64,000 nt of DNA from JACVRW01 sp963812915 (GCA_963812915.1 CAWEXB010000003.1:434001-498000); one strand, 5' to 3'; counted from the first letter of the stretch, positions 17,546 to 28,093 are shown. Numbers and translations are program-made. Notes: generated by a model from the letters alone, not told the origin.

Positions 17546-18453
17546 ATGGCGACCACGCGCGTAGCGACACAGCCCGGAGCGGCGACCGCCGAGCGGGCGC
17601 GAGTCGCCGACGGCGGGGGCCGCGGCGGCGCTGGGTAAAGCCGGTGCTGCTCTGGCTGGCCGTCGTCTTGATCTGCGTGTTCTGTCTCTTCCCCTTCTAC
17701 TGGCTCATCAACGTCTCGCTGAAGACGGGGGCCGACCTGTCGCAGGCGCGATCTCGTCCCGCCGAGCCCGACGCTCGACAACTACTCCTCGATCTTCGAG
17801 AACTCGGACTTCACGTCCGCCCTGCGCAACAGCGTCATCGTCACCGGGGATCACGACATTCCTCGCGCTGCGTGGTGGGCTCGTTCGCTGCCTACGCTCT
17901 GGCGCGGCTGCGCTTTCCGATGAAGTTCCTGATCCTGGCGGTGATCCTCTCGATCTCGACCTTCCCGCCGATCGCGATCGCCGCGCCGATCTTCGAGATC
18001 TGGAACGACATCGGGCTCTACAACACCTACGCCGGCCTGATCATTCCCTACCTGACCTTCGCCCTGCCGCTCTGCATCTACATCCTCGTCTCCTTCTTCA
18101 GGGAGATCCCCAAGGAGCTGGAGGAGGCGGCCCTCGTCGACGGCGCCACGCACTTCCAGGCGTTCCGCAAGGTCGTGCTGCCGCTCGCGGCTCCGGGCCT
18201 CGTCACGGCGGGGCTGCTCACCGCCTTCTTCGTCTGGAACGAGTTCCTGCTGGCGGTCACCCTCACCAGCTCGCCCAGCGCCTTCACGGTGCCGGTCGCG
18301 GTCGTCAACTTCCAGGGCAGCCAGCTGTTCGAGGTCCCGCTCGGCACGATCAGCGCGGCATCCGTGGTCATCACGATCCCGCTGGTGATGCTCGTGGTCA
18401 TCTTCCAGAAGCGGATCGTGGCCGGCATGACGGCCGGGGCGGTAAAGGGATAG
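17546..18453 (+). pseudogene. sugar ABC transporter permease (MalG-like), frameshifted in its first third
   Basis: Start ATG 17546, one base after the preceding stop. From about 17870 to 18453 the frame is clean and shows IYILVSFFREIPKELEEAAL, the EAA loop DGATHFQAFRKVVLPLAAPG and the typical end VAGMTAGAVKG. Upstream, frames change near 17625, 17751, 17851 and 17870. The composite is about 300 residues with six membrane helices, typical of MalG/UgpE permeases. Confidence 0.78.
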
Positions 18454-19881
18454 CCGCCTGCTGCTCGAGGGCGGCGTCGTCTACCAGATCTACCCGCGCT
18501 CGTTCCAGGACTCCGACGGCGACGGGATCGGGGACCTCGCGGGCATCCGCTCGCGGCTGGATCACCTCGCCTGGCTCGGCGTCGACGCACTCTGGATGTC
18601 GCCGATCTACCCGTCGCCGCTGGCGGACTTCGGCTACGACGTGTCCGACTACACGGACGTCGACCCGGTGTTCGGCACGCTGGAGGACTTCGACGAGCTC
18701 GTGGCCGAGGCTGGCGAGCGCGGGCCTGGGGGTGCTCATGGACATCGTGCCCTGCCACACCTCGATCGAGCACCCATGGTTCCGCGAGCACCCGAACTGG
18801 TACATCTGGGCCGATGCAGGCCCAACAACTGGGTCGCGGCCTTCGGCGGCTCGGCGTGGAGCGCGCGCGACGGGCGCTTCTACCTGCACTCCTTCTATCC
18901 CGAGCAGCCCGACCTCGACTGGCGCAACCCCGAGGTCGTCGCCGCCATGCAGGACGTACTGCGTTTCTGGCTCGACCGCGGCGTCGACGGCTACCGGGTG
19001 GACGCGATCGACCGGCTGCTGAAGGATCCCGAGCTGCGCGACGACCCGCCGGCGAGCGAGCCCTACGGGCTGCCCGCTGCGCGCCGACCAGGCCAAGCTC
19101 GCCCTCACGAACTCCCGCAACGCAGCCCGACATGGGGGAGGCGCTCGCAAAGCATCCGCGAGGCAAGCGGCGACGCCTTCCTCGTCGGCGAGGTCTACCT
19201 CCCGAGCGCCAAGATGGCAGCCGTACCTCGAGCACTTCGACGCGGTGTTCGCGTTCGAGCTGCTGTTCTCGCCCTGGGACGCCGAGCCGCTGCGCCGGGC
19301 GATCGAGGCGACCACGCGGCGACCGGGAGCGGCGTGGGTGATGTCGAACCACGACTTCGGACGCCTCGCCACGCGCGTCGGCGCGGAGAACGCCCGCGCC
19401 GCGGCGATGCTGCTCCTGACCCTGCCGGGCACCGCCTTCCTCTACCAGGGCGACGAGATCGGCCAGGGCGACGGCCCGCCGGGCGAGTCGCGCTACGACC
19501 GCGCCGGGCGCGACCGCTTCCGCCACCCGATGCAGTGGGACGCCTCCCCGAGCGGCGGCTTCACGACAGGCGAGCCGTGGCTGCCCGCGGTCGACCCCGC
19601 CGAGCGCAACGTCGAGGCCCAGCGCGACGATCCGGGCTCGATGTTGTCGTTCGTTCGTGCGCTCATCGAGCTCCGCCGGACGCTCGGCGACGGCTTCGAG
19701 CTGGTGGATGCGGCCGAGGGAGTCGTCGCCTACCGCCGCGGCGACCACGTGGTGGCGGTCAATACCACGTCCGAACCGCTGCCCGCGCCCCTGCGCGGAA
19801 GGCCGCGCCTCGAGACCGTGCAAAGACGCGTTGCACGACGGCATGCTGATTGCCCACTCAGGCGCAATTGGTAAGGATTAG
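18450..19881 (+). pseudogene. GH13 alpha-glucosidase / oligo-1,6-glucosidase, multiply frameshifted
   Basis: The composite frame reads RLLLEGGVVYQIYPRSFQDS, LGVDALWMSPIYPSPLADFG, DIVPCHTSIEHPWF, then the catalytic nucleophile in DGYRVDAID, the acid/base Glu in FLVGEVYLPS and the transition-state Asp in VMSNHDF. This is a complete GH13 enzyme hydrolysing terminal alpha-glucosides in the cytoplasm. Frame changes occur near 18451, 18727, 18817, 19075, several at 19100-19145, 19220 and 19822. One missing G at 18451 would recreate an ATGA overlap with the permease stop. Its setting between two importers suggests it cleaves the imported sugar. Confidence 0.78.
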
Positions 19882-19923
19882 AGCCGGGCCCCGGGGGGTA
19901 CTCCCGGGACAGGAGGAGGGGAC

Positions 19924-21172
19924 TTGCACGGTCGACACCTGCTCGCCGCACTGGTGACGCTCACGGCCGCTCGCGCTCGGGGCCTGCGGCGTCGGCGGCG
20001 ACGAGGGCGGCGGCGGCGCCCGGGCGATCAACTGGTACGCCTTCAACGAGCCCGGCGGCTCCTACGACATGGCCGTGGCGAACTGCAACAAGCAGGCGAA
20101 CGGCCGCTACACGATCAACTACGTGAAGCTGCCGAACATCGCCGACCAGCAGCGCGAGCTGCTCGTCCGCCGTCTGGCCGCCGAGGACGACTCCATCGAC
20201 CTGGCGTCGCTCGACGTGATCTGGACCGCCGAGTTCGCCGAGGCCGAGTGGATCCTGCCCTGGGAGGGCGAGCGCCGCCGGGCCGCCACGGAGGGAAAGC
20301 TCGAGGGGCCGCTCGCAACCGTCGACTTCCAGGGCAAGATCTGGGCCATCCCCCACACGAGCAACACCCAGCTGCTCTGGTATCGCAAGGACCAGGTGGA
20401 CGCTCCGCCCGACGACTTCACCTGGGACGAGATGATCGACAGTCGGTCGAGAACGGGAAGGCGGTCGAGGTGCAGGCCGCCCAGTACGAGGGGCTGGTGG
20501 TGTGGATCAACGCGCTGATCGCGGGCGCCGGCGGCCAGATCGTCGACGAGCAGGGCGACGTGTTGGTGAACGACACCGCCAAGCGGGCGGCGGAGATCGA
20601 GAGCAAGCTCGCGAACTCGCCGGCGGCGCCGCCGGGCATGTCGACCAACCGCGAGGACAGGCTCGCTTCGGCTTCTATGACGGCCGCTCCGACTACATGG
20701 TCAACTACCCGTACATCTATCCGGGTGCCGCGGAGGTGAGCGAGGAGCTCCAGAAGAACATCGGCTGGGCGCGCTATCCGCGCACCGACAAGGACAAGCC
20801 GAGCCGGCCGCCGCTGGGCGGCTTCAACATCGCCGTGTCGGCCTACTCGAAGAACCCGGACCTCGCCTTCGAGGCGGCAGAGTGCATCGCCAGCCCGGAG
20901 AATCAGGCCCTCAGCGCCGAGCTGGGCAGGTCTGCCGCCCACTACCGAGTCCGTGTACGACGACCCGAAGGTCGAGAAGGCTGTTCCCGTTCGCCGACGA
21001 GCTGCGCAGTCGATCGACGACGCCGGGCCGCGGCCCGTGACGCCGGCATACAGCGACATCGCGCTGGCGATCCAGAAGACCTTCCACCCACCCGACGCGG
21101 TGGATCCGGAACGGATCGTGGAGCAGGCTGCGCGACCGGATCGAGAAGGCCGTCGACGGGAAGATCTTCTGA
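19924..21172 (+). pseudogene. second sugar ABC substrate-binding lipoprotein, multiply frameshifted
   Basis: Starts TTG 19924 with AGGAGGAGG 5-6 nt upstream. The composite N-terminus has a hydrophobic signal and lipobox-like ALGACG. The body is a paralogue of the first binding protein: LDVIWTAEFAEAEW, FQGKIWAIPHTSNTQ, GGFNIAVSAYSKNPD, RPVTPAYSDIALAIQKTF. Frame changes near 19969, 20439, 20660, 20930, 20979, 20996 and 21127; three of the apparent losses turn CCAG into CAG. The end ...EKAVDGKIF overlaps the next ATG. Confidence 0.75.
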
Positions 21173-22118
21173 TGGAGGCCGACCACCACTCGTGCACCCA
21201 CCGCCGCGCCGCCGCAAGAAGAAGCGCGTCACCGGAGCGCGCCCGCGCAGAGCGCAGGCTCGCCTGGTTGCTCTGCGCGCCGGCGGTGATCGTGATGCTG
21301 CTCGTGACCGGCTATCCGATCGTGTACGCGTTCATACCTCTCGCTGCAGAAGTACGACCTCCGCTTTCCGGACGACAAGGAGTTCGTCGGGCTCGCCAAC
21401 TACGGGGACGTGCTGACGTCGAGCACGTGGTGGTCGGACGTGCTCACCACGGTGATCATCACGGTCGATCTCGGTCGTCCATCGAGCTGGTCCTGGGATG
21501 CTGATCGCCCTGGTCATGCATCGGGCGATCTTCGGCCGCGGCCCGGTGCGCGCGGCGATCCTGATCCCGTACGGCATCGTCACCGTCGTTGCGGCGTTCG
21601 CCTGGAGATACGCCTTCGACCCGACCAGCGGCTTCGTGTTCGGGCTTCCGCTGGTCCCGGACACGTGGCAGCCGCTCAACACGAAGGAAGGGTCGCTCTT
21701 CGTCATCATCGCGGCCGAGGTCTGGAAGACGACGCCCTTCATGGCCCTGCTGCTCCTTGCCGGGCTGGCGCTTGTCCCGGACGAGCTGCACGAGGCGGCC
21801 AAGGTCGACGGCGCAAGCACCGTCCAGCGCTTCTTCCGGATCACGCTGCCGCTGATGAGGCCCGCGATCCTCGTTGCGCTGCTGTTCCGCACGCTCGACG
21901 CGTTCCGCATCTTCGACAACATCTTCATCATCCAACCGGGTGGGGCGCTCGGCACGGAGAGCGTCTCGATCCTGGGCTACAACATCCTGATCAACCGGGT
22001 GAACCTCGGGCTGGGTTCGGCCGTCTCCATCCTCATCTTCATCTGCGTGATCCTGATTGCCGTTGCGTTCGTGAAGGGGCTCGGCACAAGCACGGCGCAA
22101 CAGCGAGGGGAGACCTGA
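21172..22118 (+). pseudogene. sugar ABC transporter permease (MalF-like), second set, frameshifted
   Basis: ATG 21172 overlaps the preceding TGA. Frame changes near 21335 and between 21467 and 21497; from about 21498 the frame is clean to 22118. It shows VWKTTPFMALLLLAGLALVP, the EAA loop EAAKVDGASTVQRFFRITLP and RTLDAFRIFDNIFI. The composite is about 315 residues with six membrane helices. Confidence 0.8.
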
Positions 22119-22119
22119 C

Positions 22120-22948
22120 ATGCAGCACACGGCGTCGCGAACGGCTGCTGTGGTCGATCGGGATACTCGTGGTGCTGCTCTACGCGCTGATCCCGGTGGC
22201 GTGGATCGCCTCACTGTCGTTCAAGACGCCCGAGGAGGTCGGCGACAGGAAGTTCTTCTCGGGCTTCTCGTTCGACAACTACGACGTCGTCTTCTCGGAC
22301 GACACCTTCATCGCCGCGCTCATCAACTCGATCGGCATCGCCGGGATCGCCACGCTGATCTCGATCGTGCTCGCCGCAATGGCCGCCTATGCGACCTCGC
22401 GGCTCGACTTCACCGGCAAGGCGCTCATCCTCTCGGGGGCGCTCGCCGTGGCCATGTTCCCGCCGATCTCGATCGTCGGCTCGCTGTTCAACATTTGGCG
22501 ATCGATCGGCATCTACGACACCTGGCCCGGACTGATCATCCCCTACATGACGTTCACGCTGCCGCTCGCGATCTACACGCTGTCGGCCTTCTTCCGCGAG
22601 ATCCCCTGGGAGCTCGAACAGGCGGCCCAGGTGGACGGCGCCACACCGTTCCAGGCCTTCCGCAAGATCATCGTGCCGCTGGCCGCGCCCGGCGTCTTCA
22701 CCGCCGCGATCCTGGTCTTCATCTTCGCCTGGAACGACTTCATCTTCGCCAACACACTCACCTCGACCGACAACGCCCGCACCGTGCCGGCCGCCCTGGC
22801 CTTCTTCACCGGGGCCTCGCAGTTCGAGCAGCCGATCGGCGCGATCTCCGCGGCCTCGGTAGTCGTCACAATCCCAATCATCATCATGGTCTTGATCTTC
22901 CAGCGCCGTATCGTGGCGGGCCTCACCGCCGGCGCGGTGAAGGGATAG
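22120..22948 (+). CDS. sugar ABC transporter permease (MalG-like), second set
   Basis: ATG 22120 starts 2 bp after the preceding stop, but one extra base near 22138 shifts the frame; beyond it the frame is clean. The protein of about 275 residues has LSFKTPEEVGDRKFFSGFSF, TLSAFFREIPWELEQAAQ, the EAA loop DGATPFQAFRKIIVPLAAPG and ends VAGLTAGAVKG, closely resembling the other MalG-like gene. This is the last of the indels; everything downstream in the operon reads normally. Confidence 0.85.
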
Positions 22949-22961
22949 GAGGAGGTACCCA

Positions 22962-24236
22962 ATGGCCGAGATCACGATGGACGGCCTCACGAAGCGCTAC
23001 CCGGACGGCTTTGAGGCCGTGCGCGACATGGACCTCGACATCCAGGACGGGGAGTTCGTAATCCTCGTCGGGCCCTCGGGTTGCGGCAAGTCGACCGCGC
23101 TTCGGATGATCGCAGGGCTCGAGGACATCACCGAGGGCGAGCTGCGGATCGGCGGCGAGGTCGTAAACGACCGCGCGCCCAAGGACCGCGACGTCGCGAT
23201 GGTGTTCCAGAATTACGCGCTCTACCCGCACATGAGCGTGCGCGACAACATGGGGTTCGCGCTCAAGCTGCGCGGCCTCGACAAGGCGGAGATCGACAGC
23301 AAGGTCATGGAGGCGGCGCGCATCCTCGACCTCGAGCCGCACCTCGACCGCAAGCCTTCGCAGCTCTCGGGCGGCCAGCGCCAGCGGGTGGCGATGGGGC
23401 GCGCGATCGTGCGCGACCCGAAGGCGTTCCTGATGGACGAGCCGCTCTCGAACCTCGACGCCAAGCTGCGCGTGCAGATGCGCACCGAGGTCTCGCGCAT
23501 CCAGCAGCGGCTGGGCACCACCACCGTCTACGTGACCCACGACCAGACCGAGGCCATGACCCTCGGCGACCGCGTGGCCGTGATGCGAACCGGCACGCTG
23601 CAGCAGGTCGGCAGCCCGATGGAGCTCTACAACGAACCGGTCAACCTGTTCGTTGCCGGCTTCATCGGCTCTCCGGCAATGAACTTCATGCCGGCGACGG
23701 TTGAAAACGACGTGGTCAAGCTCCCGATCGGCGACGTGCGGCTGCCCCGGGAGCTTCACGAGCGGGTTCAGCGCGTGGCGGGTAAGCCTCTGATTGCCGG
23801 CATCCGACCGGAGGACTTCGAGGACTCGGCGCTCGTCGGCGAGGCGCTCGACCGTGGCACGACCTTCCAGGCCAAGATCGAGGTGCTGGAATCGCTCGGC
23901 TCCGAGCTCTACGCGCACTTCTCGGTCGCCTCCGACCAGAGCATCGATTCACAGGAGCTGCGCGAGCTCGCCGAGGACGTCGGGGGCGGGGAGGTCCCGA
24001 TGGAGGCCGAGGAGGGCCGCATCGTTGCCCGGCTCGACCCGCAGAGCAAGGTGCGCCCGGGGGAGGACGCGGAGCTCTGGGTGGACGCCAGCCGGCTCCA
24101 TCTGTTCGATCCCGAGGAGGGGCGCAACCTGACGGCGGGGAGGGAGGCGCCTCCCGCCACCGGCGACGGCCAGCCCACGGCGGGCCAGGAGCCGGAGGCG
24201 GCGCCGCAGGAGGGCCAGGCGCAGCCGGACGCCTGA
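22962..24236 (+). CDS. ABC transporter ATP-binding protein, UgpC/MsmX/MalK type
   Basis: 424 residues. Walker A GPSGCGKST (37-45), Q-loop FQNYALYPHM, signature LSGGQ (135-139), Walker B with D159/E160 in AFLMDEPLSNLD, and H-loop THDQTEAM. The C-terminal TOBE/regulatory domain follows (RPEDFEDS, LESLGSELYAHF). About 30 extra residues at the end are Pro/Glu/Gln/Ala-rich. It is the only ATPase in the locus and would energise both permease pairs. GGAGG lies just before the ATG. Confidence 0.95.
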   Translation: MAEITMDGLTKRYPDGFEAVRDMDLDIQDGEFVILVGPSGCGKSTALRMIAGLEDITEGELRIGGEVVNDRAPKDRDVAMVFQNYALYPHMSVRDNMGFALKLRGLDKAEIDSKVMEAARILDLEPHLDRKPSQLSGGQRQRVAMGRAIVRDPKAFLMDEPLSNLDAKLRVQMRTEVSRIQQRLGTTTVYVTHDQTEAMTLGDRVAVMRTGTLQQVGSPMELYNEPVNLFVAGFIGSPAMNFMPATVENDVVKLPIGDVRLPRELHERVQRVAGKPLIAGIRPEDFEDSALVGEALDRGTTFQAKIEVLESLGSELYAHFSVASDQSIDSQELRELAEDVGGGEVPMEAEEGRIVARLDPQSKVRPGEDAELWVDASRLHLFDPEEGRNLTAGREAPPATGDGQPTAGQEPEAAPQEGQAQPDA

Positions 24237-24249
24237 GCCCGGTTTCGAC

Positions 24250-25143
24250 TTAGCGCAGCTCCTTCCGTAGCGCCCGCACCATCGTGTCGTCCTCGAGGCC
24301 GGGCTCCTCGATGTCGCGCCGGACGGCCTCGATGACCTGATCGTCCCACTCGTGGGTGCGCAACAGGAGGTAGCGAAGCGCCGACACGCGCATATAGGCC
24401 TCGGTCTCGGTGCCGCGCCGCCCGAGATCGGCCTCGCGAAGCATCGCAACGACCGGCTCGTACTCGTCGCGGAACCAGGCGTCGGCCACCTCCTCCCGGG
24501 TCATCGGCTCGCCGAGTTGTTGGATCGCGCGGAAGCCCCACGCCTCCACGGCTTCGGCCAGGGCGGCGTAGCGCCACTCGGCGGAGAGCTGGATGCGGTC
24601 GCGCGCCTCCTTGGGCAGCGGGACCCGCTCGTGGAAGAGGCGTTGGTGGCTCTTCAGCGGCAGTTCGCGCAGCGTGATCGTGCGGTCCGCGCCGACCTCG
24701 GTGAGCACCTCGGTCACGTAGGCGTCGATGTCCTTGTAGCCAAGCGCCCGGGCGACGGACACGCGGTGGTGGCCGTCCTTCACGAAGTGCAGGTCGCCGA
24801 TCCGGTAGACGTCGATCGGCGGCATCGGGTCGCCCCGCCGCTGCGCGACGTTGATGCGCTCCCAGCGCGGGCGCACCCGACCGGAGGTTGGCCGGAAGCG
24901 CCGATCGAACTCCCGCTGCCGGTCCACCGTCCCGACGATCGAGTCCAGGTCGATGGTCTGCAGCCCGAGCCGACGCTCACCGCGGCGGCCGAGTGCGGCC
25001 ACCACCTCGTCGAAGGGAAGGATCACGTTGACGTCGCCGTGGCCTCGCAGGCGATTGGCGAGGCTCGAGAGAATGCGCCGGCGGCGGGTACGACCGAAGT
25101 CGAACTGCGCGTCCGCGGAGGGGAGACCCGTGTCCCTGGCCAT
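24250..25143 (-). CDS. ParB/sulfiredoxin-like domain protein
   Basis: 297 residues. A ParB/Srx-type nucleotide-binding motif, KDGHHRVSVARALGY (about 122-136), is preceded by IDVYRIGDLHFV. The remainder is helical and charged, without the KorB/HTH DNA-binding domain of true ParB. Proteins of this type are common in actinobacteria and have no assigned role. It is convergent with the sugar operon, 13 bp from its end. Confidence 0.75.
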   Translation of the reverse strand: MARDTGLPSADAQFDFGRTRRRRILSSLANRLRGHGDVNVILPFDEVVAALGRRGERRLGLQTIDLDSIVGTVDRQREFDRRFRPTSGRVRPRWERINVAQRRGDPMPPIDVYRIGDLHFVKDGHHRVSVARALGYKDIDAYVTEVLTEVGADRTITLRELPLKSHQRLFHERVPLPKEARDRIQLSAEWRYAALAEAVEAWGFRAIQQLGEPMTREEVADAWFRDEYEPVVAMLREADLGRRGTETEAYMRVSALRYLLLRTHEWDDQVIEAVRRDIEEPGLEDDTMVRALRKELR

Positions 25144-25190
25144 GGGTCCGAGAGTACAGCCCGACGCCGGCCTGGCAAGCTGCTCGCCCC

Positions 25191-26651
25191 ATGGACGCCC
25201 GAAGAGTCGACGTGGCGATCGTGGGCGCCGGCCACAATGGGCTGGTCGCTGCGGCCTATCTCGCCCGTGCCGGCCTCACCGTGGAGGCCTTCGAGCGGCG
25301 GGAAATCGTGGGCGGCGCCTGCGTGACCGAGGAACTGTGGCCCGGCGTGCGCGCCTCACCCGCGGCCTACACGCTGTCCCTCCTGCGCTCCGAGATCGTC
25401 CGCGAGCTGGATCTGCCGCGTTACGGCCTGCAGGTGGAGGTGCACGACCCGTACCTGTTCGCCCCCTTCCCCGACGGCCGACGGGTGATCACGTGGTCCG
25501 ATCCGGGGCGTACCCACCGCCAGCTCGCCGACGACTGGTCGCGGGCGGACGCCGATGCCTACCTCTCATGGGCGCGAGCCCGGGGCGCCGCGGCCGCCCG
25601 CGCGCGGCCGCTGATGCTGGAGCCGCCCGACCGCGAACGCTGGCTCGCGGCGATCGGCGAGCAGCTGCTCGACGGCGCCGTCGCCGACGAGCTCGCGGAC
25701 ATTCCGTCCGAGCAGGTGCGGGTCCCGTTCGCCCTCCAGGGCCTCATCGGCACGCTCGCCGGCCCGGGCGATCCGGGCACCTCGTTCGTGGGCTTCTACC
25801 ACGACCTCGGCGAGGCCGCCGGACCGCCCGGGGCCTGGGGCTTCGCCCGCGGCGGGATGGGCGCCGTCACGCGGGCGCTGCGCTCTGCCGCCGAGGCGGC
25901 GGGAGCGAGCGTGCGGGTCGAGGCGCCGGTCGAGCGAGTGCTGGTGGAGGACGGCGGGGCGACCGGGATCGTGCTCGAGGGCGGCGAGGAGCTGCACGCC
26001 CGCGCCGTGATCTCGAACGCCGACCCGCTGCGCACGGCCGCCCTCGCCGGAGTCGAGCCCCCCACGGGCTGGAGGCAGGCGGGCCCGGTGGTGAAGGTCA
26101 TGCTGTTGCTGGACGGCCTGCCCGACTTCCGCGCGTGGCCGGGCGAGGACGCCTGGCGCGGTGCGATCGACATCGGCTACACGCTCGACGAGCTCGACCG
26201 CGCCGCCCGGGACGCTCGCGACGGCCGCCCCGCGGCCGCCCCCTGGATCGAGGCCGCCAGCCAGACGTCGGTCGACCCGACCCTCGCGCCCGAGGGGCGG
26301 CACGTGCTCTCGCTCTTCTGCCAGTGCTTTCCCCCCGACGCGGACGCCGAGGCCGCGGCGGACGCCGCCGTCGACCGCTTCGCGCTCGCGTGCCCGGGGC
26401 TCCCCGACCGAATCGTCGAGCGGCTTGCACTCGGCCCCCGCGAGCTCGAGTCGCGCTTCGGCATCACCGGCGGACACATCTTCCACGGCGAGATGCTCCC
26501 GGAGCAGCTGCTGGAGCGGCGCATCGACCGCCGCGCGTTCGGAGGCGTCGAACGGCTCTACCTCGGGGGCTCGGGGGCGCATCCCGGCGGCGCCGTGACG
26601 GGCGCGCCCGGCTACCTCGCCGCCCGGGCGGTCATCGAGGACCTCCGGTGA
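25191..26651 (+). CDS. FAD-dependent oxidoreductase, phytoene-desaturase/PYROXD2-like
   Basis: 486 residues. Dinucleotide-binding motif AIVGAGHNGLVAAAYLARAG (9-28), then ERREIVGGACVTEE. The middle AWGFARGGMGAVTRAL and C-terminal YLGGSGAHPGGAVTGAPGY match the CrtI-like/PYROXD2 branch. Substrate unknown; no carotenoid genes adjoin. It is translationally coupled by GTGA to the dehydrogenase that follows. Confidence 0.9.
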   Translation: MDARRVDVAIVGAGHNGLVAAAYLARAGLTVEAFERREIVGGACVTEELWPGVRASPAAYTLSLLRSEIVRELDLPRYGLQVEVHDPYLFAPFPDGRRVITWSDPGRTHRQLADDWSRADADAYLSWARARGAAAARARPLMLEPPDRERWLAAIGEQLLDGAVADELADIPSEQVRVPFALQGLIGTLAGPGDPGTSFVGFYHDLGEAAGPPGAWGFARGGMGAVTRALRSAAEAAGASVRVEAPVERVLVEDGGATGIVLEGGEELHARAVISNADPLRTAALAGVEPPTGWRQAGPVVKVMLLLDGLPDFRAWPGEDAWRGAIDIGYTLDELDRAARDARDGRPAAAPWIEAASQTSVDPTLAPEGRHVLSLFCQCFPPDADAEAAADAAVDRFALACPGLPDRIVERLALGPRELESRFGITGGHIFHGEMLPEQLLERRIDRRAFGGVERLYLGGSGAHPGGAVTGAPGYLAARAVIEDLR

Positions 26652-27586
26652 GGGTCTTCGTCACGCGCCGCCTGCCCGGCGACGCCGTCGAGCGGCTCGG
26701 CGCCGAGCACGAGGTCGAGGTCTGGCCCGAACGCCTGCCCCCTGGAAGGGACGTCCTCCTGTCCCGGGGGGCCGACCTGGATGGCCTGCTCGCGCTGCTG
26801 ACGGACCCCGTCGACGCCGATTTCCTCGCTGCCGCGCAGCGGCTGCGGGCGATCTCGAACTACGCCGTGGGCGTGGACAACGTGGACCTCGCGGCGGCGA
26901 CCGAACGGGGCATGCCGGTGGGGCACACGCCCGGCGTGCTCACCGAGTCGACGGCCGACCTGGCGCTCGCGCTCATGCTCGGCATCGCAAGGCGGATCGC
27001 GGAGGGCGACGCCTATGTGCGGCGCGGCGAGTGGCGAACGTGGGAGCCGGGTCTGCTGCTCGGCCGCGACCTCCACCGCGCGACGGTGGGCATCGTCGGA
27101 CTCGGACGCATCGGCCAGGCGGTCGCGAGGCGCTGCCAGGGCTTCGACTGCGAGGTGCTGTACACGAGTCGCGGAGGCGGCGTGGAGATCGGCGACCTGC
27201 TCGAGCGCTCGGACTTCGTGACTCTCCACGCGCCGCTGACGCCCGAGACCCGTGGCCTGATCGACACCGCGGCGCTGCGCCGCATGAAGCCGACCGCGTA
27301 CCTGATCAACACCGCCCGGGGACCGCTGGTGGACACCGATGCGCTGGCTTCCGCCCTGCACGCGGGCGAGATCGCCGGAGCCGCGCTCGACGTGACCGAC
27401 CCCGAGCCGCCGCCGGGCGACCATCCGCTGCTCGACGCGCCCGGCCTCCTGGTGGTGCCGCACATCGCCTCGGCGACGCACGCGACGCGCGAGCGGATGG
27501 CGGAGATGGCGGTCGACAACCTGCTCGCCGGACTAGCGGGGGAGCGGATGCCGCACTGCGCGAACCCGGAGGTGTACGAACGCTAG
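26648..27586 (+). CDS. D-2-hydroxyacid dehydrogenase (glyoxylate/hydroxypyruvate reductase-like)
   Basis: 312 residues from GTG 26648, which overlaps the previous stop. The NAD-binding motif is GIVGLGRIGQAVARR (about 149-163). The catalytic Arg lies in NYAVGVDNVDLAAAT/NTARGPLVD segments, the Glu in VTDPEPPP, and the His in PHIASATHATRERM. The family reduces glyoxylate or hydroxypyruvate to the D-hydroxyacid. Start chosen by coupling rather than by the much longer open frame upstream. Confidence 0.92.
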   Translation: MRVFVTRRLPGDAVERLGAEHEVEVWPERLPPGRDVLLSRGADLDGLLALLTDPVDADFLAAAQRLRAISNYAVGVDNVDLAAATERGMPVGHTPGVLTESTADLALALMLGIARRIAEGDAYVRRGEWRTWEPGLLLGRDLHRATVGIVGLGRIGQAVARRCQGFDCEVLYTSRGGGVEIGDLLERSDFVTLHAPLTPETRGLIDTAALRRMKPTAYLINTARGPLVDTDALASALHAGEIAGAALDVTDPEPPPGDHPLLDAPGLLVVPHIASATHATRERMAEMAVDNLLAGLAGERMPHCANPEVYER

Positions 27587-27614
27587 GCGCCTACGTGGCC
27601 GGGCCGCGGCGGGC

Positions 27615-28076
27615 TCACTCCCCGATCACCTTGATGATCAATCGCTTCGACCGCCGCCCATCGAACTCGGTGTAGAACACCTGCTGCCAGGGGCCAAGGT
27701 CGAGGAGCCCGTCGGTCACCGGCACGATCACCTGGTGGTGCACGAGCAGGTTCTTCAGGTGGGCGTCGCCGTTGTCCTCGCCGCCCCGGTGGTGGCGGTA
27801 GTCGCCGGGATCGGGTAGGAGCTCGGCGGCCACGGCGTTCGCGGGTGGCTTCCAGCTCGGTGGGGCCACCTTGTCGAGCCACTCGAGGGTGTCCTCGTGC
27901 AGGCCGGGCTCGTCGTCGTTGATCCAAACCGCCGCGGTGATGTGCATGGCGGCGACGAGGGCGAGGCCCTCCGAGACGCCCGCGTCGTCGACGGCGGCCT
28001 GCACGTCCTCGGTGATGCGGATGAACTCGCGGCGCTGCTCGGTGTTGAACGTCCGGTAGACCGTATGCGACTTCAT
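27615..28076 (-). CDS. YjbQ family protein (secondary thiamine-phosphate synthase-like)
   Basis: 153 residues. Conserved motifs are MHITAAVWINDDEPGLHEDT (about 44-63) and GDAHLKNLLVHHQVIVPV (about 103-120), ending FDGRR. UPF0047/YjbQ members show weak thiamine-phosphate synthase activity; the true role is unclear. A strong GAGGAGGA lies upstream of ATG 28076, and the promoter region is shared with the divergent SDR gene. Confidence 0.9.
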   Translation of the reverse strand: MKSHTVYRTFNTEQRREFIRITEDVQAAVDDAGVSEGLALVAAMHITAAVWINDDEPGLHEDTLEWLDKVAPPSWKPPANAVAAELLPDPGDYRHHRGGEDNGDAHLKNLLVHHQVIVPVTDGLLDLGPWQQVFYTEFDGRRSKRLIIKVIGE

Positions 28077-28093
28077 TGGCGATGATCCTCCTC

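Noticed and set aside
24851..26640. Long plus-strand frame upstream of the D-2-hydroxyacid dehydrogenase
   Set aside because: It overlaps two well-supported genes; only the part after GTG 26648 has family motifs.
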